From contig CM049307.1 of NCBI GenBank assembly GCA_026874595.1, positions 63,704,370-63,768,369 on the forward strand: a stretch of 64,000 bases of DNA, written 5' to 3'. This document shows positions 1-12,260 of this stretch, piece after piece. The notes below the pieces were generated by a model, which ran no database searches, had not been told where the DNA came from, and worked only from the letters and a program-made list of their open reading frames with translations. This DNA is from Sipunculus nudus. Taxonomy: Eukaryota; Annelida; Sipuncula; Golfingiida; Sipunculidae. How positions within the stretch are numbered: position 1 is the stretch's first letter; the number at the start of each line of letters is the position of its first letter. A program made the translations under genes and the position numbers.

Positions 1-1666
1 TGGGCGCGCAGGCAGCAAGTCACTCACTACATTCCTGGAACTGACCAAAACAAACAGATCACACTGTACATTCCTTCTATATGCTAAAAATAAAGAATAA
101 TTACCAATATGACATTCCAGCAAGACTTAAAATCACAATTATTAATGTTAAATCCTTGCTCATACAGTACCTTCAAAGTCATTATTTTCAATATATTAAA
201 GTGCACACTTTGGGTTAAATTATGGTTTTAGTTACCAGTAATTTATATTAACATTATTTTTCTTTAAAATTTCAAACAGAATTGAAATGATAACAGCATT
301 TTTTTTAAGGCATTCAGGCACTGGAAAAGAGGAATATCAAAGAGAAGCACATACTAAACATCACAGAATCATACAAACAATCAGGTTCATGCTTTTGAAT
401 TTAAGAATAGGTTGTTATATACATTTGATATAATTAATAATGATGTGATTCCACTCTTTTAAGTCATTTAAGTTTGTTTTAAAACTGGTCGGCATCACAG
501 GAGGACAAAATCTCCACATAACAGCAAACTAACAAAACGGGTACTGGAACAAACATAGGAACTTAGAAAGACAATAAAACCTGAGCACCAATACAACAAC
601 ACAGACATCTTGGTTTTCTTTTTCATGAGAACCATTATTTAAATAGACTTTCTATGAAACATCTTAAGCTAGGAATAGGTAATCAGCATGATTAAGCAGA
701 TTTCCGTGAATGTCCCTCCTAGGCATATATATTAATGATGGTTAGTAAAATTCATATATCTAAATCTAACAGGGTAAAATAAATGGATTGATTGAGCTGT
801 TTTAACAAAGTCAAAAAAGGACAAAGCTGAACAGCTGAATGGACTACATGACATAGTGTTATTTTTTATAACTTCAATACAGCTGTAGCTGGGTGTATCC
901 ACATTCAAACATCTAAGAACATTAATTACTGGCTATATTTAAAAGGCACTGGCCTGCAGTGAGCAGTATAAAGAACACCTGTTAATCAAAAGTGTCACCT
1001 ACTCCTCTGAAAAAATGCAAAGGGTTGGAACTGATTTGCAGTCACAATTATGGGGGGAAAAATTACCACAAGTACACAGTTACCTAAATATGAGATAGAC
1101 ATTCTTTTTAATGTCACAATTTGGACTTTTTATATTTATACAGTCAAATACTAACATTCTAAGAAAAGATAATGTAAAATATTCTGAAGTAATTACTTTT
1201 AAATCAGCCAATTTGGGTAAAACTTTATTTTTCCATTTTAATATTTTTTCATTATCAATTTAAAGAATTAAACAACACAATAAAGTTATGTAACCAAGAA
1301 GCCTGTATTGTCATAATTTATACCTTTTTCCCTTTAAGTCTTCAAAGCTTTTCCTGTAAAGGCAAAGCAATGGACCTGTATATGTTTAAATGTAAAACCA
1401 ATACTTAAAACACATCATGCACTGAAACAAATGGCAAAACAAACCAACACATTTTCAACTTATTCAAGACGTTGTGCCAATAAACTCCTGTAATGGTTTC
1501 AATGACTTGATCAGGACTAAACATAGAATCAATGAAAACTTAACATGCAAATGATACAGCAGGTAATAGGATTACAGCAGTGTTTCTGTTTCTTTCTGAC
1601 AATGACCATATTTGTAAAAAATAAGTTTTGGGGTACCAAGGAAATAGAGAGTATGTAATCCAAGCC
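1..1666. other. AT-rich stretch, no supported gene
   Basis: No coding exon is convincing here. If the minus-strand gene starting at 4,091 ends at the candidate exon 1667-1709, this stretch would be its 3' untranslated region or lie beyond it. Several TTTATT strings (AATAAA on the minus strand) occur, but AT-richness makes them uninformative. Confidence 0.4.
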
Positions 1667-1709
1667 CTATACCACTTTCGTTTCAAACAGAGAATGGTAC
1701 ACAGCATGC
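1667..1709 (-). CDS. Candidate second and last exon of short membrane-protein gene
   Basis: On the minus strand a pyrimidine-rich tract ending TTTTATAG precedes this exon. Joining it to the first exon (4091-4018, ending in phase 2) gives an in-frame HAVYHSLFETKVV followed by TAG at 1669-1667, for a total of only 38 residues. The phase match is one chance in three, and other exons may lie between or to the left of the window. A different frame of the same stretch stays open for 75 codons, so this exon is speculative. Confidence 0.25.
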
Positions 1710-2665
1710 CTATAAAACAAAAAGAAAGCATTCTTGTTGTGGCCTTTAAATCAATTAAACAACACATTTACTCAGTTACACATGTAAAACTAAACCTTCT
1801 AGAATGACCAAAATTGGTAAATGTTAGCATTTGACAAGATCATCAGTCAAGATGCAACTAAATTGTGCCATTATGAGTAATAGTAGTCAAAGTCAAACCA
1901 TGAATTAGTGATAGTGAAAATTGCACTGCAAAATATGAACCCTGAAGGTAAGTAATACACTTTTAAATAATAAGATGACATAGTAACATTAACTAAGGAC
2001 AAAATGTTTATCTCCTTTGATGTTCCCAGTTCTTATTTTAAACTTCTTGGTACCACTGTACCCAAGCTATAATTTGCAGATTTAGGCTTTGTCGCAAGAA
2101 AAAGCCTTATTCTACTCTAAAATGAAAGTAAAATCAGTCAACATGTCCCATTGCCACCACACACTATTCACAGACAGATTCTTGCCTGGAGTATGTCCTA
2201 GTATTAGTAGAATTTGTGTCGCATCCCTGCACCCTTACTGAACCCTTTAGAAAGGACAACATGCAGTTTAAAACACAGTGACTGCAATAGTGGGGACTGG
2301 ATGTAGACTTTACATGTAAACTTGTAGCAGTAATTATCATTATGGGTATTTCTTACTATATGTATGGTATGGACACTTGTAGCTTTCTTATGGACTAATA
2401 TTACTATTGTATGTTCTCATGCCAGTTATTCATGAAACTTTGAACAGTTGTTTTCTAAATATTGGCTTCAATGAATATACATATTTTGCAGGATTTTTTA
2501 TGAAGTGAACACATGTATGTTCATGGTTTACATGACAGGTTAATGTTATCTAAAAGCAAAACAATAATCTCCACATATGAACGTGAATTCCATGTGGTTA
2601 ATTCAAAATGAAACATCACAGCATTGCCACATTTTTCTATGATGGCTTAGACTGAAGATCTTGAC
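1710..2665. other. Probable intron, AT-rich
   Basis: This would be intronic in the 4,091 gene if the exon at 1667-1709 is real. Positions 2541-2610 resemble 37690-37745 (shared blocks such as GTTATCTAA, and CCAT followed by TTAATTCAAAA-like text), so part is an old dispersed repeat. I see nothing else. Confidence 0.35.
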
Positions 2666-3294
2666 TATAGTCCGTTCCAGCACCCCTGTCCACCTGTTTT
2701 TTCACGATTATCTCTACATAAGACAAACTTGCAAAATAATATTTGCACCAATGGCAAAAAAAAGGCAAAAGCGTATTTTTTGGTACCTTACCTACTCAAA
2801 ATATAAATATTATTCACTTTACGGCTTGGTTGACATATCTCATATATATCCGTGGTTCATGGCGTCCCTAATAAGTGGCCATTGTTTATCCTCCTTGGAT
2901 ATGGATATAAAGTAATGTGACGTAACAGTGAAGCGCGTGCACGCGGAGAATACAAGTCTCGCTGTAAACAGGGGTCGGGAGCTCTTGATTATTGGTCCCA
3001 TGAATATGGGCGCCTCTTTAGTACGTCACATCTATTATGACGTCATCACTAATTCCTGATATGCCCATTTCACAGATTAGAAGCACGATGTCGCTACAGA
3101 ATAGACTTGTTACTCATAAAATGCTTTTAAATTGTTCACAGGAAAATGACATAAGGTACGCTATTATTTCCATAATAGTTAATTACGCTTTTTCCTCTTT
3201 CTGCCCTAAGATCAAAAAGTTTGGACGTTCTTTGATTATTAAAAAAATAATCACGAAAAAACATGTGGACAGGGGTGCTGGAACGGACTATAGA
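2665..3294. mobile_element. Inverted-repeat DNA element (MITE-like), about 630 bp
   Basis: The ends are long inverted repeats of about 48 bp with few mismatches. The left end reads CTATAGTCCGTTCCAGCACC and continues through CCCTGTCCACCTGTTTTTTC; the right end is its complement (CATGTGGACAGGGGTGCTGG then AACGGACTATAG). No transposase frame lies between them. The interior has GC-richer patches with CRE-type motifs, including TGACGTCA at 3038-3045. A diverged relative of the interior lies at 25,590-25,800. The superfamily is not clear because no target duplication is obvious. Confidence 0.75.
3038..3045. promoter_or_regulatory. Perfect CRE palindrome TGACGTCA
   Basis: An exact CREB/ATF palindrome within the inverted-repeat element, accompanied by GTGACGTAA near 2918 and TACGTCAC near 3021. 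It lies inside the putative first intron of the 4,091 gene. Other exact copies are at 3408-3415 and 6424-6431. Function is unproven. Confidence 0.35.
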
Positions 3295-4017
3295 CATTTA
3301 ACATTACACTGAGATGATAACACGATAGTATTTGAACAATTTTATTTGTTACATCCCTCTGATGTCTGTAGTGCATCACTGTGTTTCATACAAACGGTTT
3401 CTTGGAATGACGTCATCTCTTAAGAAATTCTGCTGCTCTTTTAACGATGTCACAAAGTATTATATATTTAAATTTTTTAATTAGCTAAATTTAAACATGA
3501 ACTCTTTTGATAAAAGAAAAATTGTAGTCACTAACACAAAATAAATTTTACAGAAATATCATGCAAAATAAGGTGGGCAGGGATGTTGGAGAGGAGTATG
3601 ATATAGTAATAGTATATAATATATAAAATATAAAAAAGTCTGGAGCCCATAAAATTCAACTGTATTTATGGTGCAGTTAATAAATTGAATTTGTAAATTT
3701 TTGTTCCCTGCATTATTCTTAGACTTTCAGACATTATAAGGAACAAATTTTAACAAAATGAGTTTATTAAATTCATGTTAGTGACCATGGTCAGTGGGAA
3801 GGGGGCGTGAATAATGGGGCTCGACCTTAACAGTTACTGTACAGTAATATTTGCAATGTGGTTGGTACACATGGTATAGGCTATAGCGTCTGACAGCTGT
3901 CAAAACATCTTCGCAACGCAACACGACTCCTCGATCTGGGTAAACGTATAAACCAAGTTTGCACTTTGACCCGATGAGGACCAGCCCTAAACTAAAGCTG
4001 GTTCATAAGGTTCTTAC
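3295..4017. other. Putative first intron, proximal part
   Basis: No exon is seen. Positions 3560-3610 carry a diverged, inverted relative of the 2665-3294 element end (complement reads CTCCAACATCCCTGCCCACC). A TGACGTCA site lies at 3408-3415. Confidence 0.35.
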
Positions 4018-4091
4018 CTCTGCGTGTATGTAGTAAACAGCGTGCTGACAAGAGCCCCTAGAAAGCAGATTATTTCAGGTCGTTTGGCCAT
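4018..4091 (-). CDS. First coding exon of a short membrane or secreted protein
   Basis: The minus-strand ATG at 4091 opens 24 codons reading MAKRPEIICFLGALVSTLFT then TYTQ, followed by a strong donor (CAGAG|GTAAGAA) at 4018. The segment is hydrophobic between about residues 7 and 20, with a positive N-terminus, so it is a signal peptide or signal anchor. The upstream DNA is CpG-containing and carries TCACGTGA 91 bp before the ATG, consistent with a promoter. The next exon may be 1667-1709, giving a 38-residue product, or may lie outside the window. I do not recognise the protein. Start and donor are directly visible; expression is inferred. Confidence 0.5.
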
Positions 4092-4181
4092 GATCTTCAG
4101 CAACCCTATCGCTCTCCACCTCTCCCTGCCAGCTAACTCCCTAACCTCCATCTGCGGATTTCCACGTCAGTTCTCGTAAAG

Positions 4182-4189
4182 TCACGTGA
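4182..4189. promoter_or_regulatory. E-box palindrome TCACGTGA upstream of the 4,091 gene
   Basis: This perfect eight-base palindrome is the optimum for bHLH-zip factors such as USF, MITF and TFEB (CLEAR/M-box type). It sits 91 bp upstream of the start codon within a locally CpG-containing stretch, a natural proximal-promoter position. Confidence 0.45.
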
Positions 4190-4199
4190 GAGTCAAGGA

Positions 4200-5740
4200 C
4201 GCTCACAAACCAAACCAACATTTTATCCCAGTATTAGGCCGTGCGTGTAAAAGCAACCATCTGAATCAGCGAACGTTAAAAATGTAAGGTGGTTCCCCCG
4301 TCTAACGATCTTTCAGCTCCCGTTGTCCGGCAAGCATGGTGGTACCTGTTTTTGCAAATGTCGTTTGGTGGTGATGCCACCTTACGGTGTAAAATAACAC
4401 TAGAAAAGTAAATAGAAGCACGTGCGTGTCTTTGAGGCAACCTGATGAATTTAGATCCATACGTTTTTCATGTTTTCTCAAATTTTGTTATTAAATGGGA
4501 TATATCTGAACTACTAATTAATTCGTTTTTTTTTACTTTTTACATATCCACATCAAAATTTTTTAATAATGCATGTCATCATCATATGATCTGCAAGTCC
4601 GTTAAGGATTTGCCGCACCCCCTTTATGCAGATTTACTGGCCTGTGTTATCTGATGATTTATATGCATAACATCTTGATATCAGTTTGTCCTGATATGCT
4701 GCACTTTACAGTCAACTGAAAAAAATTATATCTTTACATTTTCTTGTTCTAAAAGAGTATTTGAATCATATTTCTATAACCAAACACAGGCGCATTCTTT
4801 ATGGAGTATTTCTTTGGAATCGTTTCATGCATGTCTACGTTCTTGTATCATATATGTATATATTAGACCAGTGATAGTTAGCTGTTCAATTAATTGACAT
4901 AAAACCAAAATAATGATAAAGCATTCGATCTGTGCTTAATGTATAATGTGTTATATAGAGATAATATCATTCTTATACCAATCTTATGATATTATCTGAT
5001 TCTGCCTGATCCATATCTTGACATATATACTTCGCATAAAGCGCATGTGGCACGAGATAAACAATCAAGAGGAGCTAGGTAAGTCTGTAGACTAGTGGTT
5101 AATTAAACTAGGCGTTTGATTCGGAGCTTCGGAGCTGGCGATTCATCTACCTTAGAATAGAATTTATGTAATTACTGGCTTACTCTGAATACATTTCAAT
5201 ATATACTCTAAGTAATTCCTGTTAGGAAAATTTCTTATAATGCCTCTGTTAGTGTGACGAATATATATGGATTTGTTTTTCTACAAGCTTAATTGGTTGG
5301 TTGCATATGTGCGGAACTTGAAAGGCCACTAGTTGGAAAACGCCCTATGTAAAACTCTGGTTCGTCTTACTGGCCGTCAGCTGTCCTTGTTGAATATGTT
5401 TTGGTGGCCCCCTCATGTTATAAACACGTGCATATAAACAAAACGAACAGCGCGAATGCGGTTGGATCGGCATGTTCGGTCAGATTTTTATAAAAGTGTC
5501 AAGGGATTATCTTTTGAATCAAGGGTTTGTTTATAGACGTCAGATATCAAAATATCCCCTTCAAGTCAACGGTTCGATCCATGCAGTCAAAACCCATAGA
5601 AAAGTACAACGGTGAAGTCTTGACAGAGCATGGGATAATCGCACTAATGTCTGCTCTACACGTTATTACTGTTTCATGGACTCTTCCTTGCTGAAGGGTT
5701 CATATACTGCAGAAGGTCTAATAATAAAACAACATTGTCA

Positions 5741-5788
<48 letters not shown>

Positions 5789-7535
5789 CAATTTTCATCC
5801 TCGTTTTAAAGATATAGTATCACTTACAGTCCATGCCCATGGGACCATCTTTAAAAATAACCATCACGTATTGAGATGATTTAAACAGCTGTAGTAACAA
5901 AAACCTGATAACTAAATCTGTAGTTATAAAGGTTCGCTTTTACTGCAGTCTCATACATGAATCTCCGATTGTGATTTATTGCCCCGCTCAAGTTCTTCTG
6001 CCTCTCTCTCCGTCCGTAACCAAGGCATATACGACGTGATCTCTGTATAAAACAGTTACTCAAAGTCACGTCTTCTTAACATGGAGGGTAGGTCCTATAT
6101 GGTCCCCTCACCTAATCAGGTGTGTGTCAAAGGTAATTGAATCATACGATTATTTATTTACTTTGAATTTAACATATTTTCATCAATATTGACACCTCAT
6201 GCTGTAAAATCTCAAATTAAAGTATAAGGCACACAATCTACTTGGTAAAAGTGCAGTTGTGACCACATATGAAGTAATTTTTTTTTTTGTAATTTGAAGT
6301 TGATTCCTATGAATCGACTGGTATTAAATGTGTTCCCCTTATTTTTCTTAAATATTGTTTACAAAATGACAAAATATGGTATAACATCGCCAAAATAATT
6401 TTCGTCAGTTCTGGCATAAGACGTGACGTCAACGCAGTATTGTTCAAAATGTGTAGTTTGTATCAGTTGGTACAATATAAAATTGAGACCATAATCTGTG
6501 CAAACATGTCATTTATAACAAATGAAATTTGATTAAGAGTCTATAAGGGCCTATATGTTGTGTTTATATTTTGAAATGTGGTATTACTGTTTTAATCACC
6601 TCATCCCCAAATGTAGTATCTCTTAAAAGATTAAAATATTAATCGGCTTTACATTGTGTTACAGGTTCATAAACATATCCAATTTTAAGTAAAGAAAATA
6701 CACGTTGCACGCATTCCAACTTGACGGGGTCTATCTTGTTTATTTTTTTAAAATTAGATGAAATTCCCATTTAATCTTTTTCTTCTTTGCATAATATACA
6801 TTTTCGTTAGGTAAACATATTTGGGCAGCCTGCTCGATTTGTTTCTATACCTGCATTATGGATATACGTACAAGAGCTGCCAGTATGTCAGTTAAATACA
6901 GCAATGACCCCTCATGCAAAAAGCTGGCATGACACTCCTTATGCTCGATTCACTTACAGGTAGAGAAAATATGAAACTGTCAACGTGTCACATAGAATAC
7001 AGCAATGATATCTCACGCATGTAATTCTATGCGAGCTTAGATACAGAACCCACTCTGAGTCATATGGTCTAATTTCTCGTTTTCCGCAACAATTCATCTG
7101 TATTGGCCTTTCATATCTGCTGTGTATATATGTGTTTTTATACACTCGGTTCAGCACTTGAGCGTGATATTGTGGAACTCTCTGAAATTATTAGAAGTTT
7201 TCTCGGAGAAACCCATGTAATTTGAAATTACACAAGGCAAGCATTTTGTATGGTAAAGACAGAGGTATACAGGGTAATGAACAAGCTACCTGCATGACCA
7301 GCCTTTTCATTTACATATTTTAAAATATGCTCCATGGAGTTAAAAGCTAACATTGGCTACATGAGAGCAACAGCAGCAGTCCAAGGACAGTAAAAAAAAA
7401 AATATGTAATGTATAACTAACGATCTCGTTCAGATCTTAAATATTTGTCGAACAATTCAAAAACTTTATATTGCAGACTGCGATACCACATCCATACCAG
7501 ATATGCTGTTAGTGAGGTGCCTGGAACTAGTATAA
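4200..7535. other. Intergenic stretch, no gene; CA/TA tracts and SINE-like fragments
   Basis: No exon is supported. A TA microsatellite lies at 5742-5786. A weak tRNA-like segment at about 5083-5155 (ACTAGTGGTTAA resembling an A-box) and a B-box-like CGGTTCGATCC near 5571 suggest an eroded tRNA-derived SINE. A TGACGTCA site is at 6424-6431. The rest is AT-rich without recognisable structure. Confidence 0.35.
5742..5786. repeat. TA dinucleotide microsatellite
   Basis: About 22 uninterrupted TA units. A short open frame across it is an artefact of the repeat. Confidence 0.9.
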
Positions 7536-8192
7536 AGGTGCTTTTCCATAAGTGCGTAGTCCGTATGCGTAGTCCGCATGCGTAGTCCGCAAAAATCGCT
7601 TTGTAGACTTTTTAACTGGGCCGTTTCCATTCATCCGCATGCGTAGTACGTATGCGTAGTCCGTATGAAAAGTCCGTATCCGCACGCTGCCGGGAGCGAT
7701 TTTTGCGCACTACGCATACCAATCGTGTCGATTTTAGGTTTAGCATAGAGTTTTCCCCATTCAGGCCGTGCTGTATGCACAGTCTCTATTTCCAACTGGA
7801 ATGAATGTCATTTCTGGCATCAGTTTTCCATGAAACCAAACATTTGCATATAGCTGAATTTTGTTTTCCTTTCTTTATCACATACAACATGATTTATAGA
7901 TGATTGAAGCGTAAACATCAATGTCACGTATAAAATATTACTAATTATGATCTTTTAGAACTTTTATTTTTTTAATTTTATGTTTAACTTTTGATGCTAA
8001 TATATACAAATGTACAATAAATATATGGTGAAATGGCTTGCAAAAAAAGAAAAACTTTAGCTATCGAGCACCTATCAATACGGAGTATGGACTACGCATA
8101 TACGTACTTACGTAAAACGAACTTTGCGGATACGGACCACGCATACGGACTACGCACGCGGACTACGGATACGCACTTATGGAAAACCACCT
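7536..8192. mobile_element. PIF/Harbinger-like MITE with repeat-built termini, 657 bp
   Basis: The left end AGGTGCTTTTCCATAAGTGC and the right end (complement AGGTGGTTTTCCATAAGTGC) are inverted repeats, continuing into tandem GCGTAGTCCGTAT-like units on both sides. TAA flanks each end (7533-7535 and 8193-8195), matching the TWA target duplication of PIF/Harbinger elements. No transposase is encoded. A second, inner pair of inverted segments (GCAAAAATCGCT near 7590, AGCGATTTTTGCG near 7696) suggests an internal duplication or nested copy. The 105-codon frame crossing the right end is not a gene. Confidence 0.7.
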
Positions 8193-9885
8193 TAACGCCC
8201 ATACTTCAAGCGTTCACGGTTTCTAAGCCATTTTACTGTTGGAAACGAGTGCCTGAGGGCTGGAGGACATGCCCCTTTCACCCCTCGGACTGTGTGGGGA
8301 GAAAGAGATGTGGTCAGATTTGGCCACGCACACATTTTAACAATCATTAACAACTATTTGTTAATTAATCACAACTATATATACTGGAGGTAAAATAAAG
8401 GCATTCTGAATACAATTCTTAAAGATCATTTGACACACTGACGGATTTGTGTAAGTTGTCTCTCAAGCCGCCCCCCCCCCCAGTAAAGAGCACAAATCGT
8501 AACCGTAGCACCAAGGAGATTTAACATAGGTGTGAGATTTCTTATCAGATTTCGTGAAATTTGACTAGTCCTGAACCGGGGGTGCCATCTCCTTCTTTAT
8601 ATCAACTTGAAACCTCTTTGGTTCAGTCAGTGCATTTAGACAGATCCTCGTGAAAATAAATTCACACAAAAGCGCCAGTTTCTCAATAATGATTGCATAG
8701 ATTCCACAGAAATTTTCTGTTGGTATACTGGGCAGCTTTATCAGTTGTACGAGGAAAGAGGTTTACAATACCGTCATTGTAATATAAAAGTAATTTATAA
8801 ACTCACTAACATCAAGTGTCAGAGCATCAGTATATCCAAAGAAAATGTTACTGTTACAGATCCATTCAGTAAAAAAAAAATACATGAAAGTTAAGTTTCC
8901 TCATAGATTAGACATTTTTCAGAACTGTCATATTCACGGTGTAATATGGTGTCAAATTGTTCCTTTGGAGCAATTAACACGAGACCGGTGGTATTACCTA
9001 CAATTTCTTTAATTAATGCATTTTCATTTATTTTTTTAATATAAACTATTATAACTTTTTAGCAGTTACGTCACAATTAAAACTCAGTGGTCATGTAACA
9101 AAAAATTGCAACGAGTTTGTCACTAATCCGTTCTTCCTATATTCTGGACATCCTTTAAATTGTTGATCAAACAATTTAAGCTCATATATTTCTGCCCAAG
9201 AAGAAAAATATCAGGATATTCTCAGCACATTTATTGGTCTTGCCGAATTATAACATTAACATGTCCAATTTTCTCTGTTCAGTTGATTACTGTGAATATA
9301 GTAAAGTAAACTGTCTAATGTTGAGGCTGAGTGTCATAACCCATGGGTCACCAGTTATCTTTGTGGGTACAGATGTCTGTTACAGCACATCCGAGTACAA
9401 ACGCACAAACAGTTTTGTAAAGGCACGTTTATTCACAATTATTTATATTAACAGAACAGTTTAGAAGCACTTTATGGCATTTACATAACAAGTCAACATG
9501 AACAAGGATTGTTTTAAGTATATCTAGGCACATTTTTGTAATTGCTTTCTGGCTTATTACCTCTATGTATACAGATATGACATATATCATACTTGTTATA
9601 AAACAATATTTACCCGTTATTAAAAAATATATATATAACATAAATTCTACATTTGTTTTATAAATTACAATAATGTTACACAGTGTTAGCTTCCAACTAT
9701 GTGTAAACGTCTTATAAAGTTAATTTCTATAGATATTTAAACTCAATGAAAATCAACATTCAAGGCTTCTGAACATTTTATATACCTTGAAATTTCAGGT
9801 TTTTTAGAAATATTTGGCTTCACACATGGGACCAAGCCATTAGTCTATTCCAGCAAATCTGTCATGATTTGATGTCATCAACATG
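8193..9885. other. Intergenic stretch, no supported gene
   Basis: Contains a C-run at about 8469-8480 and AT-rich sequence. I see no exon with usable splice sites and no clear repeat ends. Confidence 0.35.
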
Positions 9886-10584
9886 AACAAGTGACCTATG
9901 AGTCATGAAGCTCAGCTGATCTCTTAGACTGCAATATTTTATCAACTTAGACTGCTGTCATTTTAGTATTTTTTGCAATTGAGTCCAATGCAGTTGTGAG
10001 AAATTTATTGAATGGATTTTCTTCAAAATTTCCATGGTGATAGATACATAGGTGCATGTGTTAACAATGCACATTCTTTCAATCTGTGCAATAAATGTAA
10101 CAAGGCCTACAGGCCTAATGCGAACCTGTGCATATGGATATACACCAGGTATAACGCTTCAATGCTGAACCACTACTTTTCATATATATGAACAATGCAA
10201 GTACTAAACATCTTAACAAGAAACAATACACAAATATCACTGCTGAAATTCTCGCATGGGTGCACACAACACAAAATTTATTGTAGGTGGCACCACTAGT
10301 CTTGTATACAACAAAGCTATTTGACATGTATAAATATGCCCAATTTCAGGCTGATATATCAAATTCCTCCATGAATTAAGCAGGCACATACACTTCGCAA
10401 AAGTCATTGCAGATGGCGACACCTGTCTTGTGAACGAGAAAGCCATTAAAGACACATAGACAGGTCAGAATAACAGGCCAATACATCAAACTTACCTTGA
10501 GTTTGATGCATGGGGCTGACCAGGCTTAGGTGAGAAAGGCAGTTGCCCCGAGTGTACTGTGACAAATTACTGGCTCAGGCTACT

Positions 10585-10925
10585 GCACTGAGTGAACTCT
10601 TGACCTGCACCTGGGTAGACTGAGTGAACTTCTGACCTGTACCTGGCTGCACTGAGTGAATTCTTGACCTGTTGCATAATCTGACACAGTTGGCAGTCTG
10701 CCAAAGCTATAAATAAATCCAGACTGACCTTTTGCCTGTTGCCAAATCTGAAATAGTAGCCACACAATTGCATAAGCTCACAGATTGGCTCCATATGCAG
10801 CCCTGAGGGGCATGACACCCATGTGGTGATCACATGATACTCATGATGTGATCACATGCTACCCATGAGATGATCACATGCTGCCCATGAGGTGCTCACA
10901 TGACACCCATGAGGTGATCACATGC
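10585..10925. repeat. Two minisatellites within the family d element
   Basis: Positions about 10,585-10,680 hold repeats of a unit around ACTGAGTGAACTCTTGACCT, about 35 bp each. Positions about 10,800-10,925 hold about five copies of a 26-bp unit around GATGATCACATGCTACCCAT, rich in the palindrome TGATCA. Overlapping minus-strand frames here are by-products. Confidence 0.65.
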
Positions 10926-11699
10926 CTTGTGCTTGGCTGCACTGATTGAACTGTTGACCTATATTTGGCTGCACTGAATGAACTCTTGATCTGTTGCCAA
11001 ATCTGAAACAGTTGGCAGTTTCTCAACATATTCAAGAAACATACACAATCTTGGCCTGTTATGTAACTCTGCTAAAATTTATCAAACACAAACCATTTGA
11101 ACAAACTTGAGAGGGCTCGCCTCTGGGATCATTTCTGTGAATTTCTGACCATTTAGAAGAATAAGACTTTTAAAGTTTTTTTCAGCTTTTTCCCTGTAAA
11201 ATCTAAGTAAATACAGATAGTAAAAATAAGCTGAATCCATCAGATTATTGCATAAAATTTGGGGATGGTAGCTCCTGCTATTCCTGAGAAATTATGAGTT
11301 AGTGTACAGATGATATCTAATATCATAAATCTACATTTTTACAAGCTTTTAAAAAACATTCTTGTCAATATTTTCCATAGATAACCTGAAATCTAAATGT
11401 CTAGAGGCATGATGTAGTGGATGCTGATAAACTGGTGCTAGGCTAGATGTATCTGCTTCACACAGCTAACATGTATGGTAAAATGACTCAATTCAATCTT
11501 TATAAATCAGCCAAAATTCATTCTTTGGAACCATAAAAGACAATTATTATAAGAATTATTCAGGGCATTATTCTTGCAAAATATTAAACAAACTGGCCTC
11601 AGTATCATCAGTCGAAAAACGTTTTGTAGGTTTATAACTCATATGGGAAAATACAGCAAAATGGCAAAGTTCAGCTTCCCATAAATCAGCCAAAAAGCA

Positions 11700-12260
11700 C
11701 TGAACCAAAACCATTTGAACAAACTTGAATTATCAATATCTGAGGATAATTAATGTGTGAGATTTAAGAATTTGACCCAGTGGTTTTTGAGAAGAAGATC
11801 TTTGTATCCACTGAGCTAAAATGGGCTGTTATGGCATATGACTAAATTCAGCTTCCCATAACTCAGCCAAAAGTCACTGAACTGAGACCATTTGAACAAA
11901 CTTGAATTATCAACTTCTAAGAATAATTAATGTGTGAGATTTAAAAATTTGGCCCAGTGGTTTTTGAGAAGAAGACTTTTGTAGCCACTTAGCTAAAATG
12001 GGCTGTTACGGCATATGACTAAATTCAGCTTCCCATAACTTAGCCAAAAATCACTGAACTGAGACCATTTGAACAAACTTGAATTATCAACATCTAAGGA
12101 TAATTAATGTGTGAGATTTAAGAATTTGGCCCAGTGGTTTTTGAGAAGAAGATTTTTTTAGCCACTTAGCTAAAATGGGCTGCTATGTCATATGACTAAA
12201 TTCAGCTTCCCATAACTTAGCCAAAAGTCACTGAACTGAGACCATTTGAACAAACTTCAG
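11700..12260. repeat. Tandem units of about 175 bp
   Basis: At least three consecutive copies share AAATTCAGCTTCCCATAACT, CCATTTGAACAAACTTGAAT and CAGTGGTTTTTGAGAAGAAG in the same order. A diverged copy recurs at 23,490-23,780 inside the other family d element. Confidence 0.7.

Noticed and set aside
8033-8350. 105-codon plus-strand frame
   Set aside because: Its first half is the inverted terminus of the Harbinger-like MITE; no splice sites or protein similarity are visible.
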